Shown here: in pieces, positions 1 through 9,514 of the stretch
How the letters are laid out: each line of letters starts with the position of its first letter
Position numbering within the stretch: position 1 is the stretch's first letter
From: Rhodospirillales bacterium URHD0017
Lineage (GTDB): Bacteria > Pseudomonadota > Alphaproteobacteria > Reyranellales > Reyranellaceae
NCBI GenBank assembly: GCA_900110395.1
Contig: FODP01000022.1
Span: forward strand, 47,632 to 111,631
Direction: 5' to 3'
Length of the DNA: 64,000 bases
Position numbers and translations under genes: made by a program
Notes under the pieces: generated by a model
The model's database searches: none
What the model was told of the DNA's origin: nothing
The model's input: the letters and a program-made list of their open reading frames with translations, nothing else

Positions 1-1535
<1,535 letters not shown>

Positions 1536-1572
1536 GTTCTTGTTCCTTGTTGGAATGCTGGGATACGGGCCG

Positions 1573-1890
1573 TCAGGCCGCTTTCTTCCTGGCCACGGCG
1601 GGCCATTCGATGACGCCCATGATGTCGGACTCGGTCATGATCAGGAGATCCTCGCCGTCAAGCTTGATCTCGCTGCCCGACCACTTGCCGAACAGGATGC
1701 GGTCGCCCGGTTTGACGTCGAGCGGCACCACCTTGCCTGTCTCGTCGCGGGCGCCCGGACCGACGGCGACGATCTCGCCCTCTGCCGGCTTCTCCTGGGC
1801 GGTGTCGGGAATGATGATGCCACCGGTCGTCCGGCCCTCGGGGTCGACGCGTCGAATCATCACGCGGTCGTGCAGCGGCCGGAATTTCAT
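1573..1890 (-). CDS. groES: 10 kDa co-chaperonin GroES
   Basis: Lid of the GroEL folding chamber. It is 105 residues, beginning MKFRPLHDRVMIRR and containing the mobile-loop segment GRTTGGIIIPDTA and the roof-type hairpin VGPGARDETGK. I chose the ATG at 1890, not the longer reading frame to 1992, because it matches the family's N-terminus exactly and has GGAG ten bases upstream. The 3' end has an alpha-proteobacterial-type extension, WPAVARKKAA. It is first in the groESL operon. The 150 bases upstream contain no CIRCE, so control by a heat-shock sigma factor is a reasonable inference, although no clear promoter could be read. Confidence 0.96.
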   Translation of the reverse strand: MKFRPLHDRVMIRRVDPEGRTTGGIIIPDTAQEKPAEGEIVAVGPGARDETGKVVPLDVKPGDRILFGKWSGSEIKLDGEDLLIMTESDIMGVIEWPAVARKKAA

Positions 1891-1998
1891 GGCGATTTTC
1901 TCCAGTTTGTCGGGCTTTTGGCGGCGAGCGCCTCCTGGGCGTGCGCAACGCAACAACTGGTAGAGAAGTGGCCCTTTTTCACCAACTAGCAAGCGATA

Positions 1999-2018
1999 TT
2001 CGGCCGAAACCGGCCGAA
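1999..2018 (-). terminator. Inverted repeat after the Rieske gene
   Basis: A perfect 8-bp inverted repeat (ttcggccg / cggccgaa, 4-base loop) lies 26 bp past the Rieske oxygenase stop and about 110 bp before groES. There is no T-run after it, so termination is a guess. Its position fits insulation of groESL from the upstream gene. Confidence 0.35.
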
Positions 2019-2043
2019 CCGCCTGCTTTTCTTCAGAACGGCG

Positions 2044-3195
2044 TCACTCGACCGCCGCCGCGACGTTCTGGTGGTACCAGCCCAGCGCCTTCTCGAACTT
2101 GCCGAAGGTCTGCTGGCGGTTGGCGCCGCTCCTGAAGTTCTTCTGGATGGTCTCGCCGATGCCGAGATCCTCGACCAGCGCATTGGCGAACAGGTCGACA
2201 TTGGCCTTCCAGTAGCTCTCGGGCTTCCTGGCTTTTTCCTCCGGCGGCACCAGCATCGAGAACTGCAACACCGATTGATCGGGCGTGATGGGAAAGCTCG
2301 AGAACACGCCGCAGTGATCCTGGGTGTAGGTCAGCACGGTGTTGGGGAAGAGCGAATAGAACACGATGGCGTGGTCGCGGATGCGCCAGTTCTCCCTGGG
2401 CTGGCCCTCGAGCTCGGTGAGCGTGCGCTTGGCCGCGGCCCAGCGCATGTGGTTGCCCATGCGCTCGTAGGTGGCGATGTTGTCCAGGAACAGCGGGAAC
2501 ACCGTGCCGGGATGCAGGTAGCGGAAATGATAAAGTTCCAGGAAGGTGTCGATCACCAGCTTCCAGTTCATGTGCGGCCGGAGCGGCTCGGAGGAATGCA
2601 GTTCCCAGCCCTGCATGTCCCAGCCTGAGAGGTCGGGGGCGAGCGCCCCGAGATAACGATCGATGTCGAGGGTCGCATCCTCGTTGTCTTCCAGCGCGGT
2701 CGGCACGGCCCACACCAACCCGTACTTCTCCGCCGCCTTCAGGCGCCGGAGGCCATACTTGCTCCTGTCGATCTCGCCGAAGGTCGCACTGTCGGTGATG
2801 CCGACCAGCCGGCCAGTGAGGTCGTAGCTCCAGCCGTGATAGGCGCAGACGAAGGCGCGCTTGTTGGCGCCGCAGGGCTTCTGCTCGACAGCGGCGCCAC
2901 GATGGCGACAGACATTGAGGAAGGCGCGCAGCACGCCGTCGGTGCCGCGGGTCACCAGGATCGGCTGGCCGGTGTTGTCATTGACCACGAAGTCGCCCGC
3001 CTTGCGCAGCTGGCTCGAGAAGGCGACGACGATGGGATAGCGGCGGAACAGAAGATCGAGCTCGCGCTGGAAGCGCGCCGGGTCGTAGTAGCCTTCGACC
3101 GGGGTGTGGCTGACGCCGGGCCCGTCGTCCCGTGTGTTGGTACGCACCATACGCAACATACGCTCGAGATACGCGACCTGATCGGCGTGTTGCAT
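2044..3195 (-). CDS. Rieske non-heme iron oxygenase, alpha subunit
   Basis: Catalytic subunit of an aromatic-ring or related hydroxylating dioxygenase. It is 383 residues. The N-terminal Rieske [2Fe-2S] domain has C96-x-H98 and C117-x2-H120 (CRHRG ... CAYHGW). The C-terminal catalytic domain has the mononuclear-iron histidines H223 and H228 in LYHFRYLHPG. No reductase or ferredoxin partner and no beta subunit is adjacent, so electrons must come from elsewhere and the substrate cannot be named. The short-chain dehydrogenase gene ends 22 bp upstream of this start on the same strand. An oxygenase plus a dehydrogenase is the classic first two steps of aromatic or terpenoid breakdown, so they probably form one operon. 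Confidence 0.88.
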   Translation of the reverse strand: MQHADQVAYLERMLRMVRTNTRDDGPGVSHTPVEGYYDPARFQRELDLLFRRYPIVVAFSSQLRKAGDFVVNDNTGQPILVTRGTDGVLRAFLNVCRHRGAAVEQKPCGANKRAFVCAYHGWSYDLTGRLVGITDSATFGEIDRSKYGLRRLKAAEKYGLVWAVPTALEDNEDATLDIDRYLGALAPDLSGWDMQGWELHSSEPLRPHMNWKLVIDTFLELYHFRYLHPGTVFPLFLDNIATYERMGNHMRWAAAKRTLTELEGQPRENWRIRDHAIVFYSLFPNTVLTYTQDHCGVFSSFPITPDQSVLQFSMLVPPEEKARKPESYWKANVDLFANALVEDLGIGETIQKNFRSGANRQQTFGKFEKALGWYHQNVAAAVE

Positions 3196-3216
3196 TGCCG
3201 TCTCCGTCCCTAATTC

Positions 3217-3972
3217 TCAAATGGCGTTCATGCCTCCGTCGATCACCAGCTCGGTGCCGGTGACGAAGCGCGATTCGTCGGAAATCAGGTAGAGGATGCC
3301 ATAAGCGATGTCCTCGGGCGCGCCAAAATCGCCGATCGGGATGCGCCGCCGGGCCCGCTCGCGCGCCTTGTCGCTGGGCATCACCGCGTTGCCCATCGGC
3401 GTCAGGATGATGCCGGGATGGACCGAATTGCAGCGCACCTTATAACCCTTGCGCGCGCAGTCGATCGCCACCGTCTTGGTGAACTGCCGCACCGCGCCTT
3501 TGCTGGCGCCGTAGGCCGAGAGATCCGGCGTGCCCAGGAAGGCCGCCAGCGACGAGGTGTTCACGATCGAGCCGCCGCCCGATTGCCGGATCGCCGGCAC
3601 GCCGTACTTGCAGCCCAGGAAGACGCCCTGGACGTTGACCGCCAGCATGCGCTGCCACTGCTCCACAGTCTCGGTCTCGAACGTCGCCGGGAAGGGTCCC
3701 GAGATACCGGCGTTGTTGACCAGCCCGTTGAGCTTGCCTTCGCGCTCCAGGATGCCGTCGATGATACGCTTCCAGTCGACCTCGCGCGAGGTGTCGTGCT
3801 CTTCGAAGCGCGCCTTGCCGCCTATCTGTTGTACGGTCTCGAGGCCGCCGGGGCGGTTGATGTCGGTGACGATCACCGTGGCGCCTTCCTTGGCAAGCAG
3901 CGTGGCGGTGGCGCGGCCGATGCCCGAACCAGCGCCGCTCACCAGCACCACCTTGTCTGCAACCCGGCTCAT
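3217..3972 (-). CDS. Short-chain dehydrogenase/reductase (SDR)
   Basis: NAD(P)-dependent oxidoreductase of 251 residues. Visible motifs are the cofactor loop SGAGSGIGR near residue 13, D-I-N at the end of strand 2 (VTDINRPGG, which favours NAD), the structural NNAG, and the catalytic YGASKGA. The ATG at 3972 is preferred over the longer frame to 4059, because MSRVADKVVLVSG is the family's normal start and GGGA lies just upstream. It is followed on the same strand by the Rieske oxygenase, suggesting consecutive steps of one catabolic route (for example cis-dihydrodiol dehydrogenation). The substrate is unknown. It diverges from the isomerase gene at 4047. Confidence 0.88.
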   Translation of the reverse strand: MSRVADKVVLVSGAGSGIGRATATLLAKEGATVIVTDINRPGGLETVQQIGGKARFEEHDTSREVDWKRIIDGILEREGKLNGLVNNAGISGPFPATFETETVEQWQRMLAVNVQGVFLGCKYGVPAIRQSGGGSIVNTSSLAAFLGTPDLSAYGASKGAVRQFTKTVAIDCARKGYKVRCNSVHPGIILTPMGNAVMPSDKARERARRRIPIGDFGAPEDIAYGILYLISDESRFVTGTELVIDGGMNAI

Positions 3973-4046
3973 GCGCTTCGTCCCTTTACTTTCTTGAGGC
4001 GAGGCTAGAAGCAGCGCAGGCTGGCGACAAGCAAGGAGCAGCCCGA

Positions 4047-4643
4047 ATGGCCCGCACACTGGAATTCTACTACGACTACGGCAGCCCCTATTCCTATCTG
4101 GCCGACACCCAGGTCGAGGCCATCGCCAAGCGCGCCGGTGCGGTCCTGGTGCGCAGGCCGATGCTGCTGGGCGGCGTGTTCAAGGCGACCGGCAACGCCT
4201 CACCGATGACCGTGGCGCTGAAGTCGAAGTGGAGTGCCTTCGATATGCCGATGTGGGCCAGGCACTACGGCGTGTTGTTCAACCCCAATCCGTTCTTCCC
4301 GGTGAACACGCTCGCTTTGATGCGCGGCGCGGCGGCGGCGCAGATCGACGGCATCTTCGAGCGCTATCATGCCGCCATCTACAGGGCGATGTGGGTCGAC
4401 GGCATCAACCTGAACGACATCGGCGAAGTGGCCAAGGTATTGACTGCAGCGGGGCTCGATGCCGCCAGGATCGGCAACCGCATCCAGGACCAGGACGTTA
4501 AGGATCGGCTGAAGGCTACGACGGACGAAGCGGTGGCACGCGGCGTTTTCGGCGCACCGACCAGCTTCGTGGACGGCATGATGTTCTTCGGTAACGACCG
4601 CCTGCCCTTCGTCGAAATGGCCCTCAAAGGAGATCTCAAATGA
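4047..4643 (+). CDS. 2-hydroxychromene-2-carboxylate isomerase family (DsbA-like fold)
   Basis: It is 198 residues and has the kappa-class glutathione-transferase/DsbA-like signature: N-terminal FYYDYGSPYSYLA, then RPMLLGGVFKATGN and the C-terminal GVFGAPTSFVDGMMFFGNDR. The named family member isomerises 2-hydroxychromene-2-carboxylate in naphthalene degradation, with glutathione as cofactor. Many homologues act on unknown compounds. The divergent Rieske/SDR pair 75 bp away makes an aromatic-catabolism role plausible. Its stop overlaps the next start (ATGA at 4640-4643), so it is translationally coupled to the OmpA-like gene, an unexpected partner. Confidence 0.82.
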   Translation: MARTLEFYYDYGSPYSYLADTQVEAIAKRAGAVLVRRPMLLGGVFKATGNASPMTVALKSKWSAFDMPMWARHYGVLFNPNPFFPVNTLALMRGAAAAQIDGIFERYHAAIYRAMWVDGINLNDIGEVAKVLTAAGLDAARIGNRIQDQDVKDRLKATTDEAVARGVFGAPTSFVDGMMFFGNDRLPFVEMALKGDLK

Positions 4644-5077
4644 CGAAGCTCGGCCTGCTGCTCGCCGCCGGCACCTTGCTCGCCGCCGCGCCGTCGTTCG
4701 GTCAGACGGTCGGCTCCTGCGCCCGCGGCGGCGGCGCCAACCAGCCGCAGCCGGTATGGCTCCTGTTCGATCTGGGCAGCGCGCATGTGCATCCGGCCGA
4801 CAAGCCCAAGATCGCCGAGGCGGTGAAGACGGCGAAGGACCGCCAGGTGACGTCGATCTGCCTGGTCGGCCACACCGACAAGCTGGGCGACAAGGCGCTG
4901 AACGCCAAGCTCGCGCGCGAGCGTTCGCAGGCCGTGGCCGCCGAACTGATCCATGCGGGCTTCCCCGCCAATCACATCGTGATCGCCGCCGATCCCGAGG
5001 CGTTCGGCGACATGAGCCTCGGCGGCTCCGACGCATCGGAGAAGGATCGTCGGGTGACGATCCTGTTCTCGCGGTAG
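4640..5077 (+). CDS. Small secreted OmpA-like peptidoglycan-binding protein
   Basis: It is 145 residues. A signal peptide of about 21 residues (MTKLGLLLAAGTLLAAAPSFG) is followed directly by one OmpA C-terminal-like domain. The domain shows LFDLGSAHVHP, GHTDKLGDKALNAKLARERSQAV and the closing DRRVTILFSR, which carry the D/R residues that contact diaminopimelate. There is no beta-barrel and no obvious lipobox, so it is probably a periplasmic peptidoglycan-associated protein. It overlaps the preceding isomerase gene by 4 bp. Its physiological role is not evident. Confidence 0.78.
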   Translation: MTKLGLLLAAGTLLAAAPSFGQTVGSCARGGGANQPQPVWLLFDLGSAHVHPADKPKIAEAVKTAKDRQVTSICLVGHTDKLGDKALNAKLARERSQAVAAELIHAGFPANHIVIAADPEAFGDMSLGGSDASEKDRRVTILFSR

Positions 5078-5115
5078 TCCAACAGAAAAGCTGCGCTCGG
5101 GATGACAGGGTGCCG

Positions 5116-6102
5116 CTAGCCGGCAATTTCTATCACAGCCTTACCGACGACCTTGCGGTCGATCAGCACGCGAAAGGCATCGGCCGCGCGCTCCATCGGG
5201 AAGCGATGCGAGATGTGCGGGCGCATGACGCCGAGCCCGGCCAGTCGCGGCAGCTCGACGGCATAGTCCTTGGCGAAGGCCGAGCCGGCGCGCCGCGCGG
5301 TCTCACCCGCCCGCACGCCCAGGATCGACAGGCCCTTGATCAGCACGTGGTTGGACATGATCCTGGTTGGCCCGCCCGAGGTGAAGCCCACGACCAGAAG
5401 CCGCGCACCATAGGCGGCCGCGCGCATGGACTTCTCCAAGACCTCGCCACCCACGGGATCGTAGATCACGTCGGCGCCGCGCCCGTCGGCCATGCCCTTC
5501 ACGACCGACACGAAGTCGGCCGACCTCAGGTTCACCACCAGGTCGGCACCCTGCTCGCGCACCACAGCCAGCCGGGCGTCGTCGCTGCCGGTCGCGATCA
5601 CCTGGGCGCCGAGATGCTTGCCGAGCTGGACGGCGGCCATGCCCACGCCACCCGAGGCGCCATGCACCAGCAGGACCTCGCGCGACTTCAGCGCCGCGCG
5701 ATGGACCAGCGAGTGATAGGCGGTGGTCGCTCCGACGCGGAACGCCGAGCCTTCGGCATCAGACCAGCCTGACGGCAGGCGCATCAGGTTGCCCGACGCC
5801 GGCACCTTCACGTACTCGGCAAAAGCGCCGGGGCGCACGCCGAAGATCACGCGATCGCCCGCCTTCCAGTTCTTCACGTCGGCGCCGACCGCCGAGATGG
5901 TGCCTGCGCCTTCCATGCCGGGAATGAACGGCAGCTCGGGCTTGTGCTGGTAGTCCGCCGTCAGCATCAGCACGTCGGGAAAGTTCACCGAGGCGGCGCC
6001 GACCTTGATCAGCACGTCGGCCGGACCGATCTCGGGGACCGGCACGTCTTTGATCTGCAGGACGGAGGGATCGCCGAGGCGATCGCAGACGACGGCTTTC
6101 AT
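5116..6102 (-). CDS. Zinc-independent quinone oxidoreductase (MDR family)
   Basis: NADPH:quinone oxidoreductase/enoyl-reductase-like medium-chain dehydrogenase of 328 residues. It has the N-terminal GroES-like domain (MKAVVCDRLGDPSVLQIKDVP), the MDR signature GMEGAGTISAVG, and a Rossmann nucleotide-binding motif HGASGGVGMAAVQLGKHLGA at about residue 143. The zinc ligands of alcohol dehydrogenases are absent, which places it in the quinone oxidoreductase branch. Members reduce quinones or alpha,beta-unsaturated carbonyls. It stands alone between convergent genes, and a long palindromic repeat lies immediately upstream of its start. Confidence 0.88.
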   Translation of the reverse strand: MKAVVCDRLGDPSVLQIKDVPVPEIGPADVLIKVGAASVNFPDVLMLTADYQHKPELPFIPGMEGAGTISAVGADVKNWKAGDRVIFGVRPGAFAEYVKVPASGNLMRLPSGWSDAEGSAFRVGATTAYHSLVHRAALKSREVLLVHGASGGVGMAAVQLGKHLGAQVIATGSDDARLAVVREQGADLVVNLRSADFVSVVKGMADGRGADVIYDPVGGEVLEKSMRAAAYGARLLVVGFTSGGPTRIMSNHVLIKGLSILGVRAGETARRAGSAFAKDYAVELPRLAGLGVMRPHISHRFPMERAADAFRVLIDRKVVGKAVIEIAG

Positions 6103-6105
6103 GCT

Positions 6106-6165
6106 CTTCCGGACCGCGCGCTTCCCGCGCGCCCATGAGCGCGCAAGATGCGCGCGGTCCGGAAG
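6106..6165. repeat. REP-like palindrome, 16-bp perfect arms
   Basis: A 16-bp sequence at 6106-6121 (cttccggaccgcgcgc) returns as its exact reverse complement at 6150-6165. The 28-base loop between them carries a second inner gcgcgc inverted repeat. It fills nearly the whole gap between the quinone oxidoreductase start and the carbamoyltransferase stop. Compare the similar element at 38088-38148. Confidence 0.8.
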
Positions 6166-6172
6166 ACCATGA

Positions 6173-8008
6173 CTAGTCGAGCTCGAAGGCGTTCTTGTAG
6201 TCGAGCTTGAGCGCCGGATCCTGGTCTTCCTTGCGGAGGAAGCAGTTGCCGACCACCAGGACCTCGATCTCGCTGCCCATGAAGCAGCGGAAGGCGTCCT
6301 CGGGCGTGCAGACGATGGGCTCGCCGCGCACGTTGAACGAGGTGTTCACCACCACCGAGTAGCCGGTCTTGGCCTTGAACGACGAGAGCAGGTCGTGGAA
6401 GGCCGGGTTGGTTTCCTTGTGCACCGTCTGGATGCGCGCCGAATAGTCGACGTGGGTCACGGCCGGGATGTCGGAGCGCGGCACGTTCAGCTTGTCGATG
6501 CCGAACAGCGCCTGCTCGGCTTCGTTCATGGCGCGGCGGCGATCCTCGTTCACCGGCGCCACCATCAGCATGTAGGGGCTGTCGGCCTTGAAGTCGAAAT
6601 ACTTGTCGACGTCCTCGCGCAGCACCGCCGGCGCGAACGGCCGGAACGATTCGCGGTACTTGACCTTGAGGTTCAGTGTCTTCTGCATCGACGGCGAACG
6701 CGCGTCGCCCAGGATCGAGCGGGCGCCGAGCGAGCGCGGGCCGAACTCCATGCGGCCCTGCATCCAGCCTACGGCCTTCTCGTCGGCCAGCGCCTGCGCC
6801 GTTTGCTCGATGATCTCGGCGCGCGTCAGGCGCGTCAGCTTGGCGCCGGCCGCGACCAGGCGCTTCTCGATCTCCTCGTCGGTGTACTCAGGGCCGAGAT
6901 AGGAGCCGGCCATGCCGTCGAGATGGCCGTTGAGCTTGCGGCCCTGGCCGAGATAGCCATGGTAGGCAGCGAAGGCCGCACCGACCGCGCCGCCGGCATC
7001 GCCGGCCGCCGGCTGCACCCAGATGCCGTCGAACAGATTCTCGCGCAGCAGCTTGCCGTTGGCGACGCAGTTCAGCGCCACGCCACCGGCCAGGCAGATG
7101 TTCTTGGCGCCGGTTTCCTTCTTCACCGAGCGGGCAAGACGAATCACGATCTCCTCGGTGACGGCCTGCACCGACGCCGCGAGATCCATGTGATGCTGGC
7201 CCAGCAACTCCTCGGGCTTGCGCCTCGGGCCGCCGAACAGCTCGCCGAACTTCTCGTTCGTCATGCGCAAGCCGGTGCAGTAGTCGAAATACTGCTGGTC
7301 GAGGCGGAAGGTGCCGTCCTCCTTGAGGTCGACGATCTTGTCGAGGATCAGGTCCTTGAACTTCGGCTCGCCATAGGGTGCCAGCCCCATGACCTTGTAC
7401 TCGCCGGAATTGACCTTGAAGCCCGTGTAGTAGGTGAACGCCGAATAGAGCAGCCCGAGCGAGTGCGGGAAGTGGATCTCCTTCAGCATCTCGAGCTTGT
7501 TGCCCTGGCCCCAGGCCAGCGACGTGGTCGCCCATTCGCCGACGCCGTCCATGCACAGCACCGCCGCCTCTTCGTAGGGCGAGGGGAAGAACGCCGAGGC
7601 GGCGTGGCTCTGGTGATGCTCGCCGAACAGAAGTCGCTTCTGCCAGTCGAAGTCGGGCTGCCAGTGCTTCATCTCATCGCGCAGCAGCGTCTTCTGAAAC
7701 AGCTTCTCCTTCAGCCACAGCGGCATGGCCATGCGGAACGACTGGAAGCCGCGCGGCGCATAGGCGAGGTAGGTCTCGAGCAGGCGCTCGAACTTCAGGA
7801 ACGGCTTGTCGTAGAAGGCGACGTAGTCGACGTCGGCCAGCTTGATGCCGGCCTCGTCGAGGCAGTACTGCACGGCATGCTGCGGGAAGCCCGAATCGTG
7901 CTTCTTGCGCGTGAAGCGTTCCTCCTGCGCGGCGCCGACGAGATGGCCGTCCTCGATCAGCGCGGCGGCGCTGTCATGATAGAAAGCCGAGATGCCGAGC
8001 ACGCGCAT
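6173..8008 (-). CDS. NodU/TobZ-family carbamoyltransferase (SxtI-like)
   Basis: O-carbamoyltransferase of 611 residues that transfers a carbamoyl group from carbamoyl phosphate, via carbamoyl-adenylate, to a hydroxyl of a small molecule or sugar. The N-terminal Kae1/YrdC-type region starts MRVLGISAFYHDSAAALIE, with the conserved HDSA. Metal-site residues are visible in FGEHHQSHAASAF and CMDGVGEWATT, and further conserved segments in CLAGGVALNC, QPAAGDAGGA and the C-terminal GRMEFGPRSLGARSILGD. It is last in a three-gene operon (SxtJ-like, DUF5989, then this gene) with 17-bp gaps, the combination found beside carbamoyltransferases in saxitoxin and other clusters. The substrate is not indicated; a polysaccharide or exported metabolite is possible. 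Confidence 0.9.
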   Translation of the reverse strand: MRVLGISAFYHDSAAALIEDGHLVGAAQEERFTRKKHDSGFPQHAVQYCLDEAGIKLADVDYVAFYDKPFLKFERLLETYLAYAPRGFQSFRMAMPLWLKEKLFQKTLLRDEMKHWQPDFDWQKRLLFGEHHQSHAASAFFPSPYEEAAVLCMDGVGEWATTSLAWGQGNKLEMLKEIHFPHSLGLLYSAFTYYTGFKVNSGEYKVMGLAPYGEPKFKDLILDKIVDLKEDGTFRLDQQYFDYCTGLRMTNEKFGELFGGPRRKPEELLGQHHMDLAASVQAVTEEIVIRLARSVKKETGAKNICLAGGVALNCVANGKLLRENLFDGIWVQPAAGDAGGAVGAAFAAYHGYLGQGRKLNGHLDGMAGSYLGPEYTDEEIEKRLVAAGAKLTRLTRAEIIEQTAQALADEKAVGWMQGRMEFGPRSLGARSILGDARSPSMQKTLNLKVKYRESFRPFAPAVLREDVDKYFDFKADSPYMLMVAPVNEDRRRAMNEAEQALFGIDKLNVPRSDIPAVTHVDYSARIQTVHKETNPAFHDLLSSFKAKTGYSVVVNTSFNVRGEPIVCTPEDAFRCFMGSEIEVLVVGNCFLRKEDQDPALKLDYKNAFELD

Positions 8009-8025
8009 GCGGCGTCCACTCCTTC

Positions 8026-8178
8026 CTAGAACAGCGTGTAGACGAACGGCGCGATGGCCGAGCCCTTGGTCAGCACGATCAGGCCGCCGAAGATCACCAT
8101 CATGATCAGGATCGGCAGCAGCCAGAACTTCTTGCGCTCCCGCATGAAGGCCCAGAGTTCGACGAGGATGGAGCCCAT
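8026..8178 (-). CDS. DUF5989 family single-pass membrane peptide (SxtK-like)
   Basis: A 50-residue protein, too short for many gene finders. It begins MGSILVELWAFMRERKKFW, followed by a hydrophobic helix (LLPILIMMVIFGGLIVL) and a short C-terminal tail ending FVYTLF. AAAGGA six bases before the ATG is a strong ribosome-binding site. It lies 17 bp from each neighbour, between the SxtJ-like protein and the carbamoyltransferase. The N-terminal charged amphipathic stretch plus one helix is typical of DUF5989. Its function is unknown, but it recurs next to carbamoyltransferases, so a role in anchoring or assisting that enzyme is an inference. Confidence 0.8.
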   Translation of the reverse strand: MGSILVELWAFMRERKKFWLLPILIMMVIFGGLIVLTKGSAIAPFVYTLF

Positions 8179-8195
8179 AACCGGTCCTTTCGAGA

Positions 8196-8627
8196 TCAGA
8201 ATTGGTTCTTCATGGATTGCGGCGGCGGCCCGGGCGGGGCGCGGTCAATCCAGTAGGTCTTGGCGGCGGGATCGCGCCTCAGGCGCAGGAAATCCTTGCC
8301 AAAAGCACGCATGAGCAAGCCGATCGGCATGATGGTCACGAAAAACAGCAGCCCCAGCACAAGCGGATTCATCACCTTGTACAGCAGCAGACCGAACTTC
8401 AGCCACAGCCGGTTGAGCGGCGCCAGGACGCTCGGATAGGTCAGCGCCACCAGCAGGAACGCTGCCGCGAGCGGCAGCGTGTAGTGCCAGTTCTTGCTGC
8501 CGTGCCACAACGAAAGTGCGGCGAGGATCGCGAAGAAGCCGGCAAAGACGAGTCCGAAACCGCGATCGGTCCCCGCCTTTACCTGTTCTTCGCGCGAATA
8601 GTCTTCGTGAAGCTGGCTGGTCGCCAT
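8196..8627 (-). CDS. SxtJ family membrane protein
   Basis: It is 143 residues. The soluble N-terminus MATSQLHEDYSREEQVKAGTDRGFG is followed by helices at about residues 25-42 and 48-66, then a longer hydrophobic helix at about 83-108 containing MNPLVLGLLFFVTIMPIGLLMR. The C-terminus ends in RLRRDPAAKTYWIDR, the SxtJ-family closing motif. It is the first gene of the SxtJ-DUF5989-carbamoyltransferase operon. In saxitoxin clusters the three homologues (SxtI, SxtJ, SxtK) occur together, and the roles of J and K are unproven. Probably an inner-membrane partner of the carbamoyltransferase. Confidence 0.8.
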   Translation of the reverse strand: MATSQLHEDYSREEQVKAGTDRGFGLVFAGFFAILAALSLWHGSKNWHYTLPLAAAFLLVALTYPSVLAPLNRLWLKFGLLLYKVMNPLVLGLLFFVTIMPIGLLMRAFGKDFLRLRRDPAAKTYWIDRAPPGPPPQSMKNQF

Positions 8628-8706
8628 TGCCCCGTACTGCCTGCCCTTTTGGGGGCCCTTAACTCACTGATCTCAAACGTGAAGTCAATTGGCGACCAGG
8701 GGAAGG

Positions 8707-9393
8707 TTATTCGGTCGCGGCGGCAGCAAAGCCGTGCGCCAGCAGGGCCTCCAGCGTCAGCCGCCACACGGCGGTGGCCCGCTCGAAGCTGAGGCCATCG
8801 CGGCGGCGCAGCACGATCCACGCCTCGAGCGACAGGGCGGCACCAATGGCGTCCAGTAGCTCTTCCTTGGCCTGCTCGCTCAGGGTGGCAAACTCAGGCG
8901 CAAAGGCCTCCAGAGTGGCCACGCGGAGCTCCTGCGTGGAGACCTTGGCGCGCTCGGTCAGGGCCGGATGGTTGACGAACTGGCCGGCCGCAACCCGCAG
9001 CGGGACGATCTTGTCGAACACCTGGGCCAGGTTATCGACCACCGAGGGGATGCGGGCCGCCATCGGCCGATTGCTCGGGGTCGGCGGCGGCACGACCAGG
9101 TCGTCACGCACGCTGTCCACAACAGTAACGAAAAGTGACTCAACATCGCCGAAATGCTGGAAAACCGATCGGACCGAGACGTCGGCCCGCTTGGCCACCG
9201 CCACGACGGTCGGCGCCGTGCTGGTCTCGGAAATCATCGCCTTGGCGGCGGCAATGATCTTGCGGCGGGTTTCAGCCGCCCGCCGGTTACGGCCGTCGGA
9301 CCGGCCCGTGTCAGAACGGCTCATGTCGCCCATTCCCGCCTCGCTGGACTGTGCCACTGCGTTGCCGCGCGGCTGCATCGCTGCTTCGCTCAT
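8707..9393 (-). CDS. TetR/AcrR family transcriptional regulator
   Basis: It is 228 residues. After a polar 35-residue leader comes the TetR helix-turn-helix, about residues 38-85: ETRRKIIAAAKAMISE, then VVAVAKRADVSVRSVFQHFGDVESLF. The helical C-terminal ligand domain is not diagnostic. The start is uncertain: ATGs at 9393, 9378, 9333 and 9324 are in frame, and a shorter start would remove the odd leader. It is divergent from the HAD hydrolase gene, with 121 bp between them, and 80 bp from the SxtJ operon. Either could be its target, but I could not read a clear operator. Confidence 0.82.
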   Translation of the reverse strand: MSEAAMQPRGNAVAQSSEAGMGDMSRSDTGRSDGRNRRAAETRRKIIAAAKAMISETSTAPTVVAVAKRADVSVRSVFQHFGDVESLFVTVVDSVRDDLVVPPPTPSNRPMAARIPSVVDNLAQVFDKIVPLRVAAGQFVNHPALTERAKVSTQELRVATLEAFAPEFATLSEQAKEELLDAIGAALSLEAWIVLRRRDGLSFERATAVWRLTLEALLAHGFAAAATE

Positions 9394-9514
9394 TCGCTTG
9401 GTTTCCTAGCTCGGAGTGACGGCGAACGGTGGTCAGTGATCAGCCCGTCGCCTATGGAGGGCGTGAAATAAGGGCCGACTAGGGCAGGAACAAGGTAAAC
9501 AGGGTCGCACCACC

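Noticed and set aside
1891..2043. CIRCE heat-shock operator before groES
   Set aside because: I looked for TTAGCACTC-N9-GAGTGCTAA and found nothing close; only a GC-rich hairpin at 1999-2018 is present.
6395..8029. A 544-codon forward frame over the carbamoyltransferase
   Set aside because: Antisense shadow of a clearly recognised gene; low-complexity composition.
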